From assembly GCA_963766935.1 (NCBI GenBank), contig CAVYBY010000002.1, positions 62,001 through 126,000 of the forward strand: a DNA stretch of 64,000 nucleotides, written 5' to 3'. Both the position numbers and the translations under genes were made by a program. The notes below the pieces were generated by a model. That model searched no databases. It was not told the origin of the DNA and saw only the letters and a program-made list of their open reading frames with translations. The DNA comes from CAVYBY01 sp963766935 (GTDB lineage Bacteria; Actinomycetota; UBA4738; HRBIN12). This document shows, one piece after another, positions 28,497 through 36,519 of the stretch; within the stretch, counting starts at the first letter, position 1; each line of letters opens with the position of its first letter.

Positions 28497-29330
28497 ATGG
28501 CCGGGACCCTCTATCTGGTGGGGACGCCGATCGGCAATCTCGAGGACCTCACGCCGCGCGCTCGCGAGATCCTCGGGCGGGCCGACCTCATCGCCGCCGA
28601 GGACACTCGGCGGGCCGGCCGTCTCCTTGCTCGCGCCGGCATCGCGAAGCGGCCGATGCGTTCGCTGTTCGAGGGCAACGAGCGGGACCGGACCGAGGAG
28701 CTCGTCGTCCGGCTCGAAGGCGGCGAGTCGGTCGCGCTGATCTCCGACGCCGGGATGCCCACGATCTCGGACCCGGGCTTCCGGCTCGTGCGGGCGTGCA
28801 CCGAACGCGGCATCGACGTCCGGGTCGTGCCGGGACCGTCCGCGGTCACGGCGGCGCTCGCGGTCTCCGGCCTTCCGACCGACCGGTTCATCTTCGAGGG
28901 ATTCCTCCCGCGGGCGCGTGGAGCCCGTGCCGCACGCATCGAGTCCTTTCGCGCGGAGCCGCGGACGATCGTGCTCTTCGAATCGCCGAGACGCCTGCGC
29001 GCGCTCCTCGGGGAGCTGATGGAGACGCTCGGCGACCGCCGGGTCGCGGTTGCGCGGGAGCTGACGAAGACCCACGAGGAGGTTCTGCGCGGACCGATCT
29101 CCGAGGTGCTGCCCCGGCTCGCCGAGGATCCGAAGGGCGAGGTCGTGGTTGTCGTGGCGGGGGAGACGACGGGCGCGACCGGGGACCTGAACGCCGGAGC
29201 GGAGGAAGCCGCCCGGCTGGTCGGGGCCGGGATGCGGCCGCGGGAGGCGGCCCGCGAATCCGCCCGGCGTCACGGTCTGGCCGCGAACGACGTCTACCGC
29301 GAGCTGCTCGCGAACCCCAAGAACGCCTGA
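28497..29330 (+). CDS. rsmI: 16S rRNA (cytidine(1402)-2'-O)-methyltransferase
   Basis: RsmI methylates the ribose of C1402 in 16S rRNA. The 277-residue protein has the family signature LYLVGTPIGNLEDLTPRA at the N-terminus, AAEDTRRAGRLL near residue 35, SDAGMPTISDPGF near residue 81, and ARELTKTHEEV near residue 185. Length is normal. It starts the rightward housekeeping cluster leading to metG and tatD. Confidence 0.95.
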   Translation: MAGTLYLVGTPIGNLEDLTPRAREILGRADLIAAEDTRRAGRLLARAGIAKRPMRSLFEGNERDRTEELVVRLEGGESVALISDAGMPTISDPGFRLVRACTERGIDVRVVPGPSAVTAALAVSGLPTDRFIFEGFLPRARGARAARIESFRAEPRTIVLFESPRRLRALLGELMETLGDRRVAVARELTKTHEEVLRGPISEVLPRLAEDPKGEVVVVVAGETTGATGDLNAGAEEAARLVGAGMRPREAARESARRHGLAANDVYRELLANPKNA

Positions 29331-29347
29331 TCCGGGCGAGCCGTCCG

Positions 29348-29353
29348 TATCAT
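29348..29353 (+). promoter_or_regulatory. -10-like element TATCAT for metG
   Basis: TATCAT ends eight bases before the metG ATG, which lacks a ribosome site. The spacing puts the transcription start at or next to the ATG, so metG mRNA may be leaderless. Confidence 0.5.
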
Positions 29354-29361
29354 GAGCGGCC

Positions 29362-30894
29362 ATGGGCCGGGACGTGTTCTACATCACGACGCCGATCTAC
29401 TACCCCAACGACGTGCCCCACATCGGTCACGCGTACAACGCGGTGGCCACCGACTTCATCGCCCGCTACCACCGGCTGCGCGGCGAGGAGGTCTTCCACC
29501 TGACCGGGACCGACGAGCACGGGTTGAAGCTGCAGCGGGCGGCCGAGGCGGCCGGGATGCAACCGCAGGCGTGGGTGGACCAGATGGAACCACGGTGGAA
29601 GGAGGTGTGGTCGCGCTTGGAGATCGCCAACGACGACTACATCCGGACCACCGAGCCTCGGCACGAGCGAGCGGTGATCGAGCTGCTCGAGACGGTGCAC
29701 GACAACGGCCACGACGACATCTATCTGGGGACGTACGAGGGTCTGTACTGCGTCTCGTGCGAGCTCTACTACGTCGAGGGCGATCTCATCGGTGGGATGT
29801 GCCCCATCCACGAGCGCCCCGTCGAGCGCATGGCGGAGGAGAACTACTTCTTCCGCCTCTCCGCATACGGCGACCGGCTGCTCGAGCACTACGAGCGTGA
29901 TCCGTCCGCGGTCGAGCCGGAGGCGCGCCGCAACGAGGTGCTATCGCTGATACGGTCTGGGCTGCAAGACTTTTCGATCAGTCGCACATCGTTCGACTGG
30001 GGCGTCCCGCTGCCGTGGGATCCCAAGCACGTCTGCTATGTCTGGTTCGACGCGCTCACCAACTACATCGCCGCCGCCGGCTACGGCTCCGATCCCGAGC
30101 GCTACTCGCGCCTGTGGCCGGCCGACATTCATCTGATCGGAAAGGACATCCTGCGTCAGCACGCCATCTACTGGCCGGCCATGCTCATGGCCGCCGGTCT
30201 CGAGACGCCGAAGCAGGTCTGGGCGCACGGGTATCTGACGGTCGGCGGGAAGAAGATGTCGAAGACGAACCTCACCGGCATCCATCCCTTCGAGCTGATC
30301 GACCACTTCGGCGCCGACTCCTACCGCTACTACTTCATGCGCGAGATGCGGTTCGGCGAAGACGGGAACTTCTCGTGGGAGTCCATGACGGACCGCCACA
30401 ACGCGGACCTGGCGAACGGGCTCGGCAACCTTGCCTCCAGGGTGCTGGCGATGCTGGCCTCCTACTTCGACGGCGTCGTTCCCGAGGGCTCCGGACAGGC
30501 CGAGGACCTGCCCGAGGTCGTCGCGGCGGCCGCGCGCCGCTACGACGAGGCGATGCTGGCGGTGCGGCCGCACGAAGGGCTCGCCGCGGTCTGGGAGATC
30601 GTCGACCGGGCCAACCGCTACCTGGTCGAGAAGGAGCCGTGGAAGCTCTCCGGCGACCCCGAGCGGCGAAGCGACCTCGCCGGGGTTCTGTTCGCGGCGG
30701 CGGAGACGCTGCGCGTCCTCGCCATCCTGATCGGACCGATCATGCCGGCAACGGCGTCGCAGCTCTGGGACCGGCTCGGGCTCCAAACGCGCTTGGAAGA
30801 CCAACATCTTCCGGATTCGATCGCCTGGGGAGGACTGCCTCCGGGGGTCTCCACCCACAAGGGCGAGGGCCTCTTTCCGAGGTTGGAGACGTAA
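29362..30894 (+). CDS. metG: Methionyl-tRNA synthetase
   Basis: This class I aminoacyl-tRNA synthetase of 510 residues has the HIGH motif (PHIGHAYNAV near residue 20), a zinc knuckle CVSC...CPIH near residues 130-150, and the KMSKS loop KKMSKTNL near residue 297. The C-terminal anticodon-binding helical domain is present and there is no appended tRNA-binding domain. The ATG is selected by family alignment and by the TATCAT element upstream. It is part of the conserved rsmI-metG-tatD order. Confidence 0.96.
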   Translation: MGRDVFYITTPIYYPNDVPHIGHAYNAVATDFIARYHRLRGEEVFHLTGTDEHGLKLQRAAEAAGMQPQAWVDQMEPRWKEVWSRLEIANDDYIRTTEPRHERAVIELLETVHDNGHDDIYLGTYEGLYCVSCELYYVEGDLIGGMCPIHERPVERMAEENYFFRLSAYGDRLLEHYERDPSAVEPEARRNEVLSLIRSGLQDFSISRTSFDWGVPLPWDPKHVCYVWFDALTNYIAAAGYGSDPERYSRLWPADIHLIGKDILRQHAIYWPAMLMAAGLETPKQVWAHGYLTVGGKKMSKTNLTGIHPFELIDHFGADSYRYYFMREMRFGEDGNFSWESMTDRHNADLANGLGNLASRVLAMLASYFDGVVPEGSGQAEDLPEVVAAAARRYDEAMLAVRPHEGLAAVWEIVDRANRYLVEKEPWKLSGDPERRSDLAGVLFAAAETLRVLAILIGPIMPATASQLWDRLGLQTRLEDQHLPDSIAWGGLPPGVSTHKGEGLFPRLET

Positions 30895-30920
30895 CGAGGC
30901 GCGGGGCGCGACGCGACCGG

Positions 30921-30936
30921 TGTTTCACGTGAAGCT
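30921..30936. promoter_or_regulatory. parS-like ParB-binding site
   Basis: The sequence TGTTTCACGTGAAGCT matches the ParB/Spo0J parS consensus TGTTTCACGTGAAACA at 14 of 16 positions, with the central GTTTCACGTGAA intact. It lies between metG and tatD, outside coding sequence. A chance match this good is unlikely in 64 kb, but one site proves nothing about segregation. Confidence 0.55.
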
Positions 30937-30965
30937 CCCCCGATGAACCCAAGCTTGAGGCCGCG

Positions 30966-30971
30966 TATCAT
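30966..30971 (+). promoter_or_regulatory. -10-like element TATCAT for tatD
   Basis: TATCAT ends nine bases before the tatD ATG and no ribosome site is present. This implies a leaderless or nearly leaderless tatD transcript. Confidence 0.45.
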
Positions 30972-30980
30972 CCGCCTCCG

Positions 30981-31775
30981 ATGGACGACAACAACCCTGA
31001 ACTCCCGGTAAAGAGGGGTGCGGTCGACACCCACTGCCACCTGTTCCTCGGCGACCTGGAACCTGTAGCAGCGGTCGAGGCCGCGCGGGCCGCCGGCGTC
31101 GACCGGCTGATCTGCGTCGGAGTGGACCCGGAAACGAGCCGGACCTGCCTCGAGCTGGCCGATGGGATCGCGGGCGTCTTCGCGACCGCCGGCATGCACC
31201 CGCACGAGGCCGACCGGTTCGACCGCGAGGCGGGGGCGCGGATCGAGGAGCTCCTGCACGACCCCCGCGTGGTGGGCGTGGGGGAGTGCGGCCTCGACTT
31301 CTACCGGATGCATTCGAGCCAAGATGCGCAGGTCCAAGCCCTGCGGGCACACATCGCTCTGTCCAACGAGACCGGCAAGCCGATGGTCGTGCACGTCCGC
31401 GACGCATGGCCCGAGGTTCTTCGAGTTCTGGATGAGGGTTCCGCCGAGCGCGTCGTCATCCACTGCTTCAGTGGCGACGCCGACGTCGCGCTGGAGTGCG
31501 CCGCGCGCGGGTACTGGTTGAGCTTTGCCGGCAACCTGACATATCCGAAGAACGAGCACCTGCGACGCGCCGCGGCGGCGGTTGCGATCGACCGCCTGCT
31601 CGTCGAGACCGACAGTCCGTACCTGCCTCCGCAGTCGCTTCGCGGATCCGAGAACGAACCGGCGAACGTCGTCGTCACCATCGACGCCATCGCGCAGCTT
31701 CGCGACGTGACCTCCGACGCGATTCGCGACGCGACGGCGATCAACGCGCGCGCAGCATTCACCGGTTTGCGCTGA
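30981..31775 (+). CDS. tatD: TatD-family metal-dependent hydrolase
   Basis: This 264-residue TIM-barrel hydrolase/3'-5' nuclease of the TatD family has metal ligands in AVDTHCHLF near residue 13, GVGECGLDFYR near residue 97, MVVHVRDAWPEV near residue 135, VIHCFSGD near residue 158, and LLVETDSPYLPP near residue 209. Length is normal. TatD enzymes act in DNA repair and quality control. It lies between metG and the RpfB-position gene, as in other actinobacteria. Confidence 0.95.
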   Translation: MDDNNPELPVKRGAVDTHCHLFLGDLEPVAAVEAARAAGVDRLICVGVDPETSRTCLELADGIAGVFATAGMHPHEADRFDREAGARIEELLHDPRVVGVGECGLDFYRMHSSQDAQVQALRAHIALSNETGKPMVVHVRDAWPEVLRVLDEGSAERVVIHCFSGDADVALECAARGYWLSFAGNLTYPKNEHLRRAAAAVAIDRLLVETDSPYLPPQSLRGSENEPANVVVTIDAIAQLRDVTSDAIRDATAINARAAFTGLR

Positions 31776-31804
31776 CGGCGGTGGAAAACCGCGCGAGTTA
31801 TCCA

Positions 31805-31841
31805 CCGAACATGCCCACATGCAGGGTGAACACGTGTTCGG
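31805..31841. promoter_or_regulatory. Inverted repeat/palindrome upstream of the RpfB-position gene
   Basis: CCGAACA at 31805-31811 pairs with TGTTCGG at 31835-31841, and inside this GAACACGTGTTC (31828-31839) is a perfect 12-base palindrome. TTATCCACC, a DnaA-box-like sequence, lies at 31798. A TTGCAG/TACGAT pair with 18-base spacing follows at 31850-31879 and could be a promoter. The regulator is unknown. Confidence 0.4.
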
Positions 31842-31957
31842 CCTCAAGGTTGCAGTGAGGGTTGAGGGTTGGGTACGATGCGCGTCCCATCGGAGGTTTC
31901 GCATCCGGCGGTTGCCGCTTCCCCGCGGAACCTTCCCCAGAACGAGGGAAGGTCCAC

Positions 31958-33076
31958 TTGGAGATTCACCCGACGAGGTTGCGGCGGCTTCGAATGCGCC
32001 GAGCCGGGCGGGCCATGGCTCTGCTCATCGTCGTCGTTGTCGCGGGGTCGTTCACCTACGCGTACTCGGTGGTGCTGAAGCATGTGACGCTCGTCGTCGA
32101 CGGGCGGCCCGAGTCGATCGCGACCACCTCTTCGAACGTCGGGAGCTTCCTGCTCGGCCAGGGCATCAGTCTCGGCAGCCGGTTGCAGGTCGCCCCGCCG
32201 CCGTCGACCTCCCTCGCCGATGGCATGACCGTAATCGTGAGTCCCGCGCCCGCTGCGGCGCGGGTGACAGACGGGCTCTCATCAAATGTGGGGGTCTGGG
32301 TGACGGAGAGAACGAGCCGCGGACGCGCCGCCTGGGCGGCGGAGCTCGTGGAGGCATCTGCCTCCGCGGTCGGCGTCGGATTGTCCCCGGCCGTAGCCGT
32401 TCACGTCGTCGTGTTGGGGAAGGTGCACGACGTCGTTACGAACGCGTCAACGGCCGGGGAACTCCTCTCGGCCATGGGGATCCAACCCGACGCAGACGAC
32501 CGCGTCGCTCCGTCACCCAGCACCCCCCTCCACTCCGGCGACACCGTGAGGTTCGCCCGCGTCACGGTCGCGACCCTTCTGCAGCGGATCGCAATCCCCG
32601 CGCCGGTGCACTCCAGCCCGACGGACAACCTGCGGGTGGGCACCTACCGGATCGTCTCGCCGGCGATCGACGGCGAGGCGCTCCTCACCGAGCGGGTGAC
32701 CCGCGTCAACGGAAAGATCAGGAACCGCGACACGCTCAGCCGCTGGGTCACCGCCGAGCCCATCGCCGGGGTGCGGCTGGTGGGCACCCTGCTCGCCGCG
32801 CCGCCGCCCCCATCGACCGGGACGCACTCACAGACCGGCGTGGCGACCTGGTATCACACCCCCTGGTCGGGGCTGACGGCCGCGCACCTGACGCTGCCCT
32901 TCGGGACCCGGGTCACCGTCACCGACCTCGACTCCGGCCGGAGTGTGGTCGTGGTGATCAACGATCGTGGACCCTACGGAGATAGCGCACGGATCATCGA
33001 CCTCTCGCCCGCCGCCTTCGAGGCGCTCGGACACTCGCTCAGCCGCGGCGTCCTCAACGTCCGCATCACCTGGTGA
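31958..33076 (+). CDS. RpfB-position cell-wall protein: DUF348 and G5 domains with an RlpA-like double-psi beta-barrel
   Basis: This ~372-residue protein has an N-terminal membrane anchor (ALLIVVVVAGSFTYAY near residue 20), two DUF348-like repeats (VTLVVDGRPESIATT; VHVVVLGKVHDVVTNAST), a G5-like segment (GEALLTERVTRVNGKIRNRD), and a C-terminal RlpA/double-psi beta-barrel (GVATWYHTPWSGLTAAHLTL, then VINDRGPYGDSARIIDLS). In mycobacteria this locus encodes RpfB, which ends in a lysozyme-like Rpf domain instead. It probably acts on or binds peptidoglycan. The TTG at 31958 is chosen for the GAGGGAAGG ribosome site five bases before it. Confidence 0.82.
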   Translation: MEIHPTRLRRLRMRRAGRAMALLIVVVVAGSFTYAYSVVLKHVTLVVDGRPESIATTSSNVGSFLLGQGISLGSRLQVAPPPSTSLADGMTVIVSPAPAAARVTDGLSSNVGVWVTERTSRGRAAWAAELVEASASAVGVGLSPAVAVHVVVLGKVHDVVTNASTAGELLSAMGIQPDADDRVAPSPSTPLHSGDTVRFARVTVATLLQRIAIPAPVHSSPTDNLRVGTYRIVSPAIDGEALLTERVTRVNGKIRNRDTLSRWVTAEPIAGVRLVGTLLAAPPPPSTGTHSQTGVATWYHTPWSGLTAAHLTLPFGTRVTVTDLDSGRSVVVVINDRGPYGDSARIIDLSPAAFEALGHSLSRGVLNVRITW

Positions 33077-33089
33077 CCCACCGGCGGGC

Positions 33090-33926
33090 GTGACGCCCCC
33101 TGGGGCCGCCGAGACCCGGGCCCTCGCCGCTCGCCACGGAATCCGTCCGAGCCGCGCGCTCGGACAGCATTTCCTCGTCGACCCGAACCTCGCCCGGGCG
33201 ATCGCCGCCGACGCGGGCGTCGGAACGGGTGATCGCGTGATCGAGATCGGGGCGGGGTTCGGCTCGCTGACCGTGGCGCTCGCGGAGCGCGGAGCCGACG
33301 TGCTCGCAATCGAGCTGGACCGCGCGCTCATCCCGGCGCTCGAGGAGGTCGTCGGCGCATCGGCCCGGGTCCGGGTCCTTCGCGCCGACGCGACGACGCT
33401 CGAGTGGGATCGCGTGCTCGACGGCGCCGCCGCGTGGGTGCTCTGCGCCAACCTGCCGTACAACGTCGCCACGCCGCTGGTGCTCCACATCCTGGATCAC
33501 GTGCCGGCGATCACGCGGCTCGTCGTGATGGTCCAGCACGAACTGGGGGAGCGGCTCCTTGCGGCACCGGGAGAGGCCGGATACGGGCCGGCGGCACTCC
33601 ACGTCGCCTATCGGACCGCGGGCTCGCTCGTGCGTCGGGTGCCGCCGACGGTGTTCTGGCCCCGGCCAAACGTCGAATCGGTCGTGCTGCGGCTCGAGCG
33701 CCGGGGCCGGCCCGCCGTCGAGGTCGGCGAGGCCTCGCTGTGGCGCGTCGTCGAGGCCGGGTTCGCCGAGCGCCGAAAGACCATGCGCAGCGCCCTTCGC
33801 CGGGCCGGCATCGAGCCCGAAGCGGTGGGAGCCGTGCTCGCGTCGGCCGGTATCGACCCGTCGGCCCGGGCGGAGGATCTCTCGCTCGAGGACTTCGCAC
33901 GGCTCGCCAACGCCGCTGCGGTCTGA
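33090..33926 (+). CDS. rsmA: 16S rRNA (adenine(1518)-N6/adenine(1519)-N6)-dimethyltransferase
   Basis: RsmA/KsgA dimethylates two adjacent adenines near the 3' end of 16S rRNA. Motifs: RALGQHFLVDPNLAR near residue 24, the SAM-binding VIEIGAGFGSLT near residue 49, and the catalytic NLPYNVATPL near residue 118. The GTG at 33090 gives the usual length (~278 residues) and avoids overlap with the preceding gene; the longer frame starting inside that gene is rejected. It sits between the RpfB-position gene and ispE, as in mycobacteria. Confidence 0.95.
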   Translation: MTPPGAAETRALAARHGIRPSRALGQHFLVDPNLARAIAADAGVGTGDRVIEIGAGFGSLTVALAERGADVLAIELDRALIPALEEVVGASARVRVLRADATTLEWDRVLDGAAAWVLCANLPYNVATPLVLHILDHVPAITRLVVMVQHELGERLLAAPGEAGYGPAALHVAYRTAGSLVRRVPPTVFWPRPNVESVVLRLERRGRPAVEVGEASLWRVVEAGFAERRKTMRSALRRAGIEPEAVGAVLASAGIDPSARAEDLSLEDFARLANAAAV

Positions 33927-33947
33927 GCCGGCGGTACCCTCCCCGCG

Positions 33948-34823
33948 ATGCCGGACACCGTCTCGACCGGAGAGATCGTTCGCAAGGCCCACGCGAAGCT
34001 GAACGTGTTTCTGCGCGTGATCGGCCGCCGGCCCGACGGGTACCACGACATCGAGACGCTGGTGATCCCGCTCTCCCTTCACGACGTCGTCACCGTGCGC
34101 GAGGCCGGCGATCTCGCGGTCCGCTTCGACGAAGCGGCGCCCGGCGATCTGCCCGGCCCCGGAGAGAACCTGGCGCTCGCGGCCGCACTGGCGCTCCGCG
34201 ACGCGGCGGCCCCCGGGCGCGGCGCGGAGATCTCCATCGACAAGCGAATCCCCATCGCCGCCGGGCTGGGCGGCGGCAGCGCGGACGCCGCCGCGGTGCT
34301 CATCGCGCTGAACGAGCTCTGGGGATGCGGCCTCGATGACCCGGCGCTCGCCTCGATCGGCTCCGCCATCGGCTCGGACGTCCCGGCCATGCTCGCCGGT
34401 GGTCCCGTCCTGGCGAGTGGCCGCGGCGAGGTGCTCGTCCCCGTCCACACACCCCCGACCACGTGGGTGTTGAAGCCGTTCGATTTCGGCGTGCGGGCGG
34501 CCGACGCCTACGGGTGGTGGGACGAAGCCGGCGGCACCACCGGCCCGGACCCCGGGGTCCTGATCGCCTCGCTCGAGATCGGCAACGTGGAGTTGGTGGG
34601 CGACGCGATCTTCGACGACCTTCAGGGGCCGGTCGCCGAGCGCCACCCCGCGGTCGGGGAGGCCGTCGACGCGCTCCGCGCCGCAGGCGCCGAAGGAGCG
34701 GTCATGTCCGGAAGCGGACCGACCGTGGTCGCGCTCGCGCGGACCGCGAACGCCGCTGCCGTGGCGGCCGCCGTCCCCGGCGCGTTCGTCGTGACCGGGT
34801 CGCCGGGGAGCGGCGTGGGATGA
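33948..34823 (+). CDS. ispE: 4-diphosphocytidyl-2-C-methyl-D-erythritol kinase
   Basis: IspE is the GHMP-type kinase of the MEP isoprenoid pathway. The 291-residue protein has AHAKLNVFLRVIGRRPDGYHDIE near residue 11, the ATP-binding PIAAGLGGGSADAA near residue 100, and the C-terminal GAVMSGSGPTVVAL near residue 248. TACCCT ends seven bases before the ATG, so the transcript may be leaderless. A tRNA-Gln gene begins eight bases after the stop. Confidence 0.95.
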   Translation: MPDTVSTGEIVRKAHAKLNVFLRVIGRRPDGYHDIETLVIPLSLHDVVTVREAGDLAVRFDEAAPGDLPGPGENLALAAALALRDAAAPGRGAEISIDKRIPIAAGLGGGSADAAAVLIALNELWGCGLDDPALASIGSAIGSDVPAMLAGGPVLASGRGEVLVPVHTPPTTWVLKPFDFGVRAADAYGWWDEAGGTTGPDPGVLIASLEIGNVELVGDAIFDDLQGPVAERHPAVGEAVDALRAAGAEGAVMSGSGPTVVALARTANAAAVAAAVPGAFVVTGSPGSGVG

Positions 34824-34831
34824 TGCGGCGG

Positions 34832-34902
34832 TCCGGGGTCGTCTAACGGCAAGACACGGGCCTTTGGAGCCTGGAATGGAGGTTCGACTCCTCCCCCCGG
34901 AG
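34832..34902 (+). tRNA. tRNA-Gln (anticodon TTG)
   Basis: A cloverleaf is evident. The acceptor stem TCCGGGG pairs with CCCCGGA, the anticodon loop CTTTGGA carries TTG, and the T arm is GGAGG-TTCGACT-CCTCC. The discriminator is G and CCA is not encoded (the next bases are CCC). Its acceptor end runs directly into a tandem repeat. In mycobacteria a tRNA-Gln also lies next to glmU. Confidence 0.93.
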
Positions 34903-35015
34903 CCCCAGGGGCTCCGACTGCCTTGGCCCCCGGAGCCCCAGGGGCTCCGACTGCCTTGGCCCCCGGAGCCCCAGGGGCTCCGACTGCCTTGGCCCCCGGA
35001 GCCCCGAAGCGCTCC
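34899..35015. repeat. 33-bp tandem repeats starting within the tRNA-Gln 3' end
   Basis: Three 33-bp units, each with the palindrome GGAGCCCCAGGGGCTCC and the spacer GACTGCCTTGGCCCCC, are followed by a partial fourth copy. The first unit begins in the tRNA acceptor stem, so each unit repeats CCCCCGGAGCC from the tRNA end. Each palindrome can form an eight-base stem. Read in one frame it gives an 11-residue repeat, but no gene is implied. Confidence 0.93.
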
Positions 35016-35078
35016 CCGTCAGGTTGTCACCCCGGTGCCGATGCCGCAGGATGAGGTTCCCTCGAGCCCGAGGAAGCG

Positions 35079-36506
35079 GTGGCCGAGACGAAGAAAACCG
35101 CCCGACGCCCGCGTTCGACTGCGCTCGTGGTGATGGCGGCAGGACAGGGCAAGCGGCTCAAGTCGTCGAGCCCGAAGGTCTTGCATCCGATCTGCGGGCG
35201 GCCCGCGCTGTGGCACGCATTGCAGACGGGGCTCGCCGCCAAGCCGGCTCGGATCGTGGTGGTGGTCGGTCTCGGCGCCGACGACGTGCGGGCTGCCGTC
35301 GAGTCCTGGAACCTGCAACCCAAGCCGGTCTTCGTCGAGCAGCCGAAGCAGCTGGGGACGGGCCACGCGGTTCTCGTCGCCGAACGCGCGGTCGGGCGCG
35401 TGGACGACGTTCTCGTTGCCAACGGTGACTTCGATCCCGTCTCGCCCGACGACGTGCGGCGGCTCCTCCGGCTCCATCGGCGCACCGGCAGTGCGGCGTC
35501 GGTGCTCACGACCGAGTTGGATCAGCCCGGGCGATACGCGCGGGTGCTGCGCTCGGGCCCCCGCATCGAGCGGGTGATCGAGGACGCGACGTCGGCCGCC
35601 GAGCGCGCCATCCACGAGGTGGCGACCAACTGGATCGCGTTTCGCCGCGACGACCTCTACCGGACGCTGCCGCTCGTCGGCCGGGACAACCGGCAGGGCG
35701 AGCACTACATCAACGACGTCTATCCGATCCTGATCGACAAGGGCGAGTTGGTCTCCGCCCTGCTCGTCGATACCGGCGGCGCGCTCGGCGTCAACTCACG
35801 AAGCGGCCTCGCGGCGCTCGAACGCGTGATCCGCGACCGCGTCAACGCCCGGCACCTGGCGAACGGGGTCACGCTCGTCGATCCGTCGACGACCTACATC
35901 GACGTGGACGTCCGGATCGGCCGCGACGCCGTCATCCGCCCGGCTACGTTCCTCGAGGGCGAGACGCGTATCGGCGCCGGCTGCCGGATCGGTCCGTCCA
36001 CGCGGATCGTGGACTCGCGGGTCGGCAACGGCTCGGAGATCACGTTCGCGGTGGTCGAGAGCTCGCAGATCGGCCGTGACGTGGAAGTGGGCCCGTTCGC
36101 CCGTTTGCGTCCCGGAACGGTGCTCGAGGACCGGTCGCGCATCGGCAACTTCGTCGAGGTGAAGGCCAGCCGGGTCGGCCGCGGGTCGAAGGCCAAGCAC
36201 CTCACGTACCTCGGCAACGCGGAGATCGGCCCGAACGTCAACGTCGGGGCGGGCACGGTGGTCGTCAACTACGACGGCTACGAGAAACACACGACCGTGA
36301 TCGAGGAGGGAGCCAGGATCGGGTCCGATACGATGCTGGTGGCGCCGGTCCGAGTGGGCAAAGATGCGACGACGGGCGCCGGCTCGGTCATCACTCGCGA
36401 CGTCCCGGCCGGCGCGCTCGCCGTCGAGCGGACCGAGCAACGGACCGTGGAGGGATATCGCAAGCGCAAAGACCGGCAACGATCGGGCACGAAGAGACAC
36501 CGATAG
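35079..36506 (+). CDS. glmU: Bifunctional UDP-N-acetylglucosamine pyrophosphorylase / glucosamine-1-phosphate N-acetyltransferase
   Basis: GlmU makes UDP-GlcNAc for peptidoglycan. The 475-residue protein has an N-terminal nucleotidyltransferase domain (LVVMAAGQGKRLKSSSPKVL near residue 17; GTGHAVL) and a C-terminal left-handed beta-helix acetyltransferase. The latter ends with NVGAGTVVVNYDGYEKHTT near residue 390 and a basic tail. The nucleotide loop reads GQGKRL where GxGTRM is usual, a mild change. GTG at 35079 has AGGAAG upstream. prs follows after 13 bases. Confidence 0.95.
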   Translation: MAETKKTARRPRSTALVVMAAGQGKRLKSSSPKVLHPICGRPALWHALQTGLAAKPARIVVVVGLGADDVRAAVESWNLQPKPVFVEQPKQLGTGHAVLVAERAVGRVDDVLVANGDFDPVSPDDVRRLLRLHRRTGSAASVLTTELDQPGRYARVLRSGPRIERVIEDATSAAERAIHEVATNWIAFRRDDLYRTLPLVGRDNRQGEHYINDVYPILIDKGELVSALLVDTGGALGVNSRSGLAALERVIRDRVNARHLANGVTLVDPSTTYIDVDVRIGRDAVIRPATFLEGETRIGAGCRIGPSTRIVDSRVGNGSEITFAVVESSQIGRDVEVGPFARLRPGTVLEDRSRIGNFVEVKASRVGRGSKAKHLTYLGNAEIGPNVNVGAGTVVVNYDGYEKHTTVIEEGARIGSDTMLVAPVRVGKDATTGAGSVITRDVPAGALAVERTEQRTVEGYRKRKDRQRSGTKRHR

Positions 36507-36519
36507 CGGGGGGAGCGGC

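Noticed and set aside
31776..31957. c-di-AMP (ydaO-type) riboswitch before the RpfB-position gene
   Set aside because: Such riboswitches often precede rpf genes and a GGGTGAA occurs, but the conserved GGGGAACC and surrounding paired regions are not present.
34864..35133. Open frame with an 11-residue PPEPQGLRLPW repeat after tRNA-Gln
   Set aside because: It starts inside the tRNA, is produced by the 33-bp DNA repeat, and overlaps glmU in the wrong frame.
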